6,947 nt of DNA from Bacteroidota bacterium (GTDB lineage Bacteria; Bacteroidota; Bacteroidia; Bacteroidales; Prolixibacteraceae): positions 4,034-10,980 of the forward strand of contig JAMDDG010000091.1 of assembly GCA_023488865.1 (NCBI GenBank). Reading direction: 5' to 3'. This document shows, one piece after another, positions 5,416-6,947 of the stretch (the first letter of the stretch is position 1; the number at the start of each line of letters is the position of its first letter). The translations under genes and the position numbers were made by a program. The notes under the pieces were generated by a model, which did no database searches, was not told the DNA's origin, and saw only the letters and a program-made list of their open reading frames with translations.

Positions 5416-5892
5416 ATGAAAAGATTGAAACTTGTTGTTTTAACTTTATTTGCCTTGATCCTACTCTGGTTATTGGTAGGCATGGTTATCTGCGTGAAAG
5501 TAAAGGTGACCAATTGGAAAAGGCTGAACGAGATCGAGGAGGTGAATGCTGCCAGCTACCGGACATTCAGCCGTTTTATCGATGATATCGAGGATAAAAC
5601 TGATTGGAGTGTTGAAATTATCAGCGGGCTAAGATCGCGGGAAAAACAAAAGGAGCTGCAACGTGAAAACGCTAAAAATGCATCGGTCGACAAAAGCCGT
5701 CACGTTTTAGGCCGGGCCATCGACATTAATTTGTACCAAAAAAACTGGCTGTGGAGAATCTGGCTGAAAAAATTTAACTCCAAGAAAGATTGGCGCAACA
5801 GCGGAGTGGTCAAAATCTCGGAAAAATACGGATTACTATGGGGTGGAAGCTACCGCAGTTACCACGATCCGGTTCACTTCGAGATTAAGTAA
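5416..5892 (+). CDS. Membrane-anchored M15-family peptidase (D-Ala-D-Ala carboxypeptidase-like)
   Basis: This 158-residue protein belongs to the M15 zinc peptidases (VanY-like carboxypeptidases and phage L-alanyl-D-glutamate endolysins), which cut peptide cross-links of peptidoglycan. It begins with a Lys/Arg pair and a hydrophobic segment of about 22 residues (5-27), a signal anchor or signal peptide, placing the catalytic part outside the cytoplasmic membrane. The domain shows SGLRSREKQKEL (about 70-81), SRHVLGRAIDIN (94-105; zinc ligands His96 and Asp103) and WGGSYRSYHDPVHFE (142-156; probable catalytic Asp151 and zinc ligand His154). All key residues are present. I chose ATG at 5416; an in-frame TTG sits just before it. 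No SD is visible. It is a single-gene unit, divergent from the oxidoreductase operon and closed by the terminator at 6022-6058. The exact bond cleaved is unknown. Confidence 0.87.
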   Translation: MKRLKLVVLTLFALILLWLLVGMVICVKVKVTNWKRLNEIEEVNAASYRTFSRFIDDIEDKTDWSVEIISGLRSREKQKELQRENAKNASVDKSRHVLGRAIDINLYQKNWLWRIWLKKFNSKKDWRNSGVVKISEKYGLLWGGSYRSYHDPVHFEIK

Positions 5893-5897
5893 AGAAA

Positions 5898-6020
5898 ATG
5901 TGGAAATGTGGAAATTATTCGCATTTTTTATTGAGAGGACAAACTGTCTGACCACTGAACTACTAATTATCTTGTAGGAAACTGCATTTCCAAATTTTCG
6001 AATTTCTCACATTTTCACAT
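5898..6020. repeat. Imperfect inverted repeat with ATGTGGAA units after the M15 gene
   Basis: The left arm (5898-5921) starts with two tandem ATGTGGAA units and the right arm (5999-6020) is a close reverse complement (ATGTGAAA, ATGTGAGAAATTCG when read on the other strand). The arms differ by a G-U-compatible change and two small indels and enclose about 77 nt. In a plus-strand transcript they would form a long stem in the 3' untranslated region, just before the terminator. A small AAATT-TTCG-AATTT hairpin (5992-6005) overlaps the right arm and would compete with it. The enclosed DNA has no recognisable gene. Confidence 0.55.
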
Positions 6021-6021
6021 T

Positions 6022-6058
6022 AAAAAACCCCCTCGAAAGCAAATCAAGGGGGTTTTTT
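6022..6058. terminator. Bidirectional Rho-independent terminator between convergent genes
   Basis: AAAAAACCCCCT (6022-6033) and AGGGGGTTTTTT (6047-6058) are perfect reverse complements, giving a 12-bp stem with a 13-nt loop. A T-run follows the GC core on both strands, so it can end the M15 transcript from the left and the second Gfo/Idh transcript from the right. Confidence 0.92.
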
Positions 6059-6079
6059 GTATGTTGAAACGAGAAGGTT

Positions 6080-6947
6080 TTATCCTTTCTTTTCCTCCTT
6101 CGGTTTTCCGGGTACGGGAACAACGAAAGTCTTCATATCTACCGGGCCAATTTCCAGTTTCTCCGGCATCATCGTGGCGTTGGAATTGTAGATTTCATCC
6201 CAGGTAACGGATTTTCCGGTATAGGAAGATTCGCGGCCCATCACGGCGGTCAGACAGGAAATTGCAGTTTCAACGGCCTGGTTCAGCGGTTTGTTGGCAC
6301 GGATGTGGTTGATAAAATCGACATGTTCGAGGGTATAAGGATCGGTTTGTTTGTGATCGGTTTTCTCTTTGTCACCGTCCGTTTTCCAAATCACTTTACC
6401 TTGTAAATCTTTGATCTCGTGATCTTTTCCGGCACTGCTCCAGGATCCTTTGGTACCCTGGATGAATTCGGAAACATTGTTGGCACATCCATCAATCTGA
6501 CGGCACATACTGTGCAGGCGAATGCCCCCTTCGTACTCATAATCTATGCTGAACATATCATACTGATCTCCGGTAAGCCTGCGTTGGCGGGCGCCGAAAC
6601 CGACAGCCTTAATTGGTTTTTTGCCTGTGAACCAGTTGAACACATCAAGATTATGCACGTGTTGCTCCACAATATGGTCGCCTGAAAGCCATTTCCAGTT
6701 TACCCAGTCACGGATCATCCATTCCATGTCGCTCCAATTTTTCTCACGGTTTCTGAACCATAGCATCGATTGGTTCCAATAGACATTGCCAGAAACGATT
6801 TCGCCGATCATTCCGCTTTGGATCTGTTTGAATGACTCTACATATTTGCGTTGATGGTGACGCTGGGTCCCGGTGACAACCACCAAACCTTGGGATTCGG
6901 CTTTTTTGGCTGTAGCCATAATGGACCGGGCACCTGGCCCGTCGACA
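6080..6947 (-). CDS. Gfo/Idh/MocA-family oxidoreductase, 5'-truncated by the window edge
   Basis: This is the C-terminal part of a second NAD(P)-dependent oxidoreductase; 288 residues are visible. The frame is open to the window edge and reads VDGPGARSIMATAKKAESQG, which matches the helix that follows the EKP motif in this family, so the ATG at 6919 is an internal Met and the Rossmann domain lies outside. Visible signatures are VVVTGTQRHHQRKY (about 22-35), the tryptophan-rich substrate-domain stretch, and GDHIVEQHVHNLD (89-101) containing the likely catalytic Asp and His. It ends in a lysine- and proline-rich tail. It differs clearly from the other Gfo/Idh protein in this window and resembles the Bacteroidota subgroup often exported by a Tat signal, but the N-terminus is not here to check. 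It converges on the M15 gene across a shared terminator. Confidence 0.9.
   Translation of the reverse strand, partial: VDGPGARSIMATAKKAESQGLVVVTGTQRHHQRKYVESFKQIQSGMIGEIVSGNVYWNQSMLWFRNREKNWSDMEWMIRDWVNWKWLSGDHIVEQHVHNLDVFNWFTGKKPIKAVGFGARQRRLTGDQYDMFSIDYEYEGGIRLHSMCRQIDGCANNVSEFIQGTKGSWSSAGKDHEIKDLQGKVIWKTDGDKEKTDHKQTDPYTLEHVDFINHIRANKPLNQAVETAISCLTAVMGRESSYTGKSVTWDEIYNSNATMMPEKLEIGPVDMKTFVVPVPGKPKEEKKG

Noticed and set aside
5319..5585. 88-codon plus-strand frame upstream of the M15 gene
   Set aside because: It overlaps the M15 peptidase in another frame and has no domain-like features.
6080..6919. Second Gfo/Idh gene starting at the ATG at 6919
   Set aside because: The frame stays open to the window edge and the upstream residues VDGPGARSI fit the family, while the Rossmann domain is missing. 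The ATG is internal and the gene is partial.

Overview
The window looks like chromosomal DNA of a Bacteroidota bacterium, probably an anaerobic Bacteroidales-type lineage. The reasons are protein style (two Gfo/Idh/MocA oxidoreductases plus a xylose-isomerase-like TIM barrel), mostly leaderless or SD-poor starts in AT-rich spacers, promoter-like matches to the Bacteroidota TTTG / TAnnTTTG consensus, a tRNA gene without encoded CCA, and short-period repeats in the spacers. This assignment is inference; there is no rRNA or marker gene to confirm it.

Layout. Most genes lie on the minus strand. Reading that strand from about 5077 down to 1: a Gfo/Idh/MocA oxidoreductase (3917-5077); a spacer holding a 9-nt-period inverted repeat (3814-3913); a sugar phosphate isomerase/epimerase-like protein (2785-3780); mtnA, methylthioribose-1-phosphate isomerase (1657-2778); a class II aldolase-fold enzyme (1018-1632); and mtnP, methylthioadenosine phosphorylase (225-993). 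The last four follow each other with gaps of 6, 24 and 24 nt and are probably one operon. Downstream on the same strand come a tRNA with anticodon CAU (78-151) and a strong terminator (28-66). To the right, a 335-nt spacer separates the operon from a divergent plus-strand gene for a membrane-anchored M15 metallopeptidase (5416-5892). A perfect bidirectional terminator (6022-6058) separates that gene from the convergent 3' part of a second Gfo/Idh/MocA gene (6080-6947), which runs off the window.

How the genes fit together. MtnP cleaves methylthioadenosine (or 5'-deoxyadenosine) with phosphate, MtnA isomerises the ribose-1-phosphate product to the ribulose-1-phosphate, and a class II aldolase can split it to dihydroxyacetone phosphate plus an aldehyde. 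This trio matches the DHAP shunt for S-adenosylmethionine by-products better than the classical methionine salvage pathway, because no later oxygen-dependent salvage genes are present in the window. The sugar phosphate isomerase-like gene is tightly coupled to mtnA and may be an accessory enzyme.

The most striking single observation is that mtnP is broken by an exact 22-bp tandem duplication (459-480 and 481-502). Removing one copy restores a full, well-conserved 248-residue protein. It is either a very recent mutation, a reversible switch, or an assembly error. The second theme is that the spacers carry several unrelated short-period repeats, two of them arranged as long hairpins.
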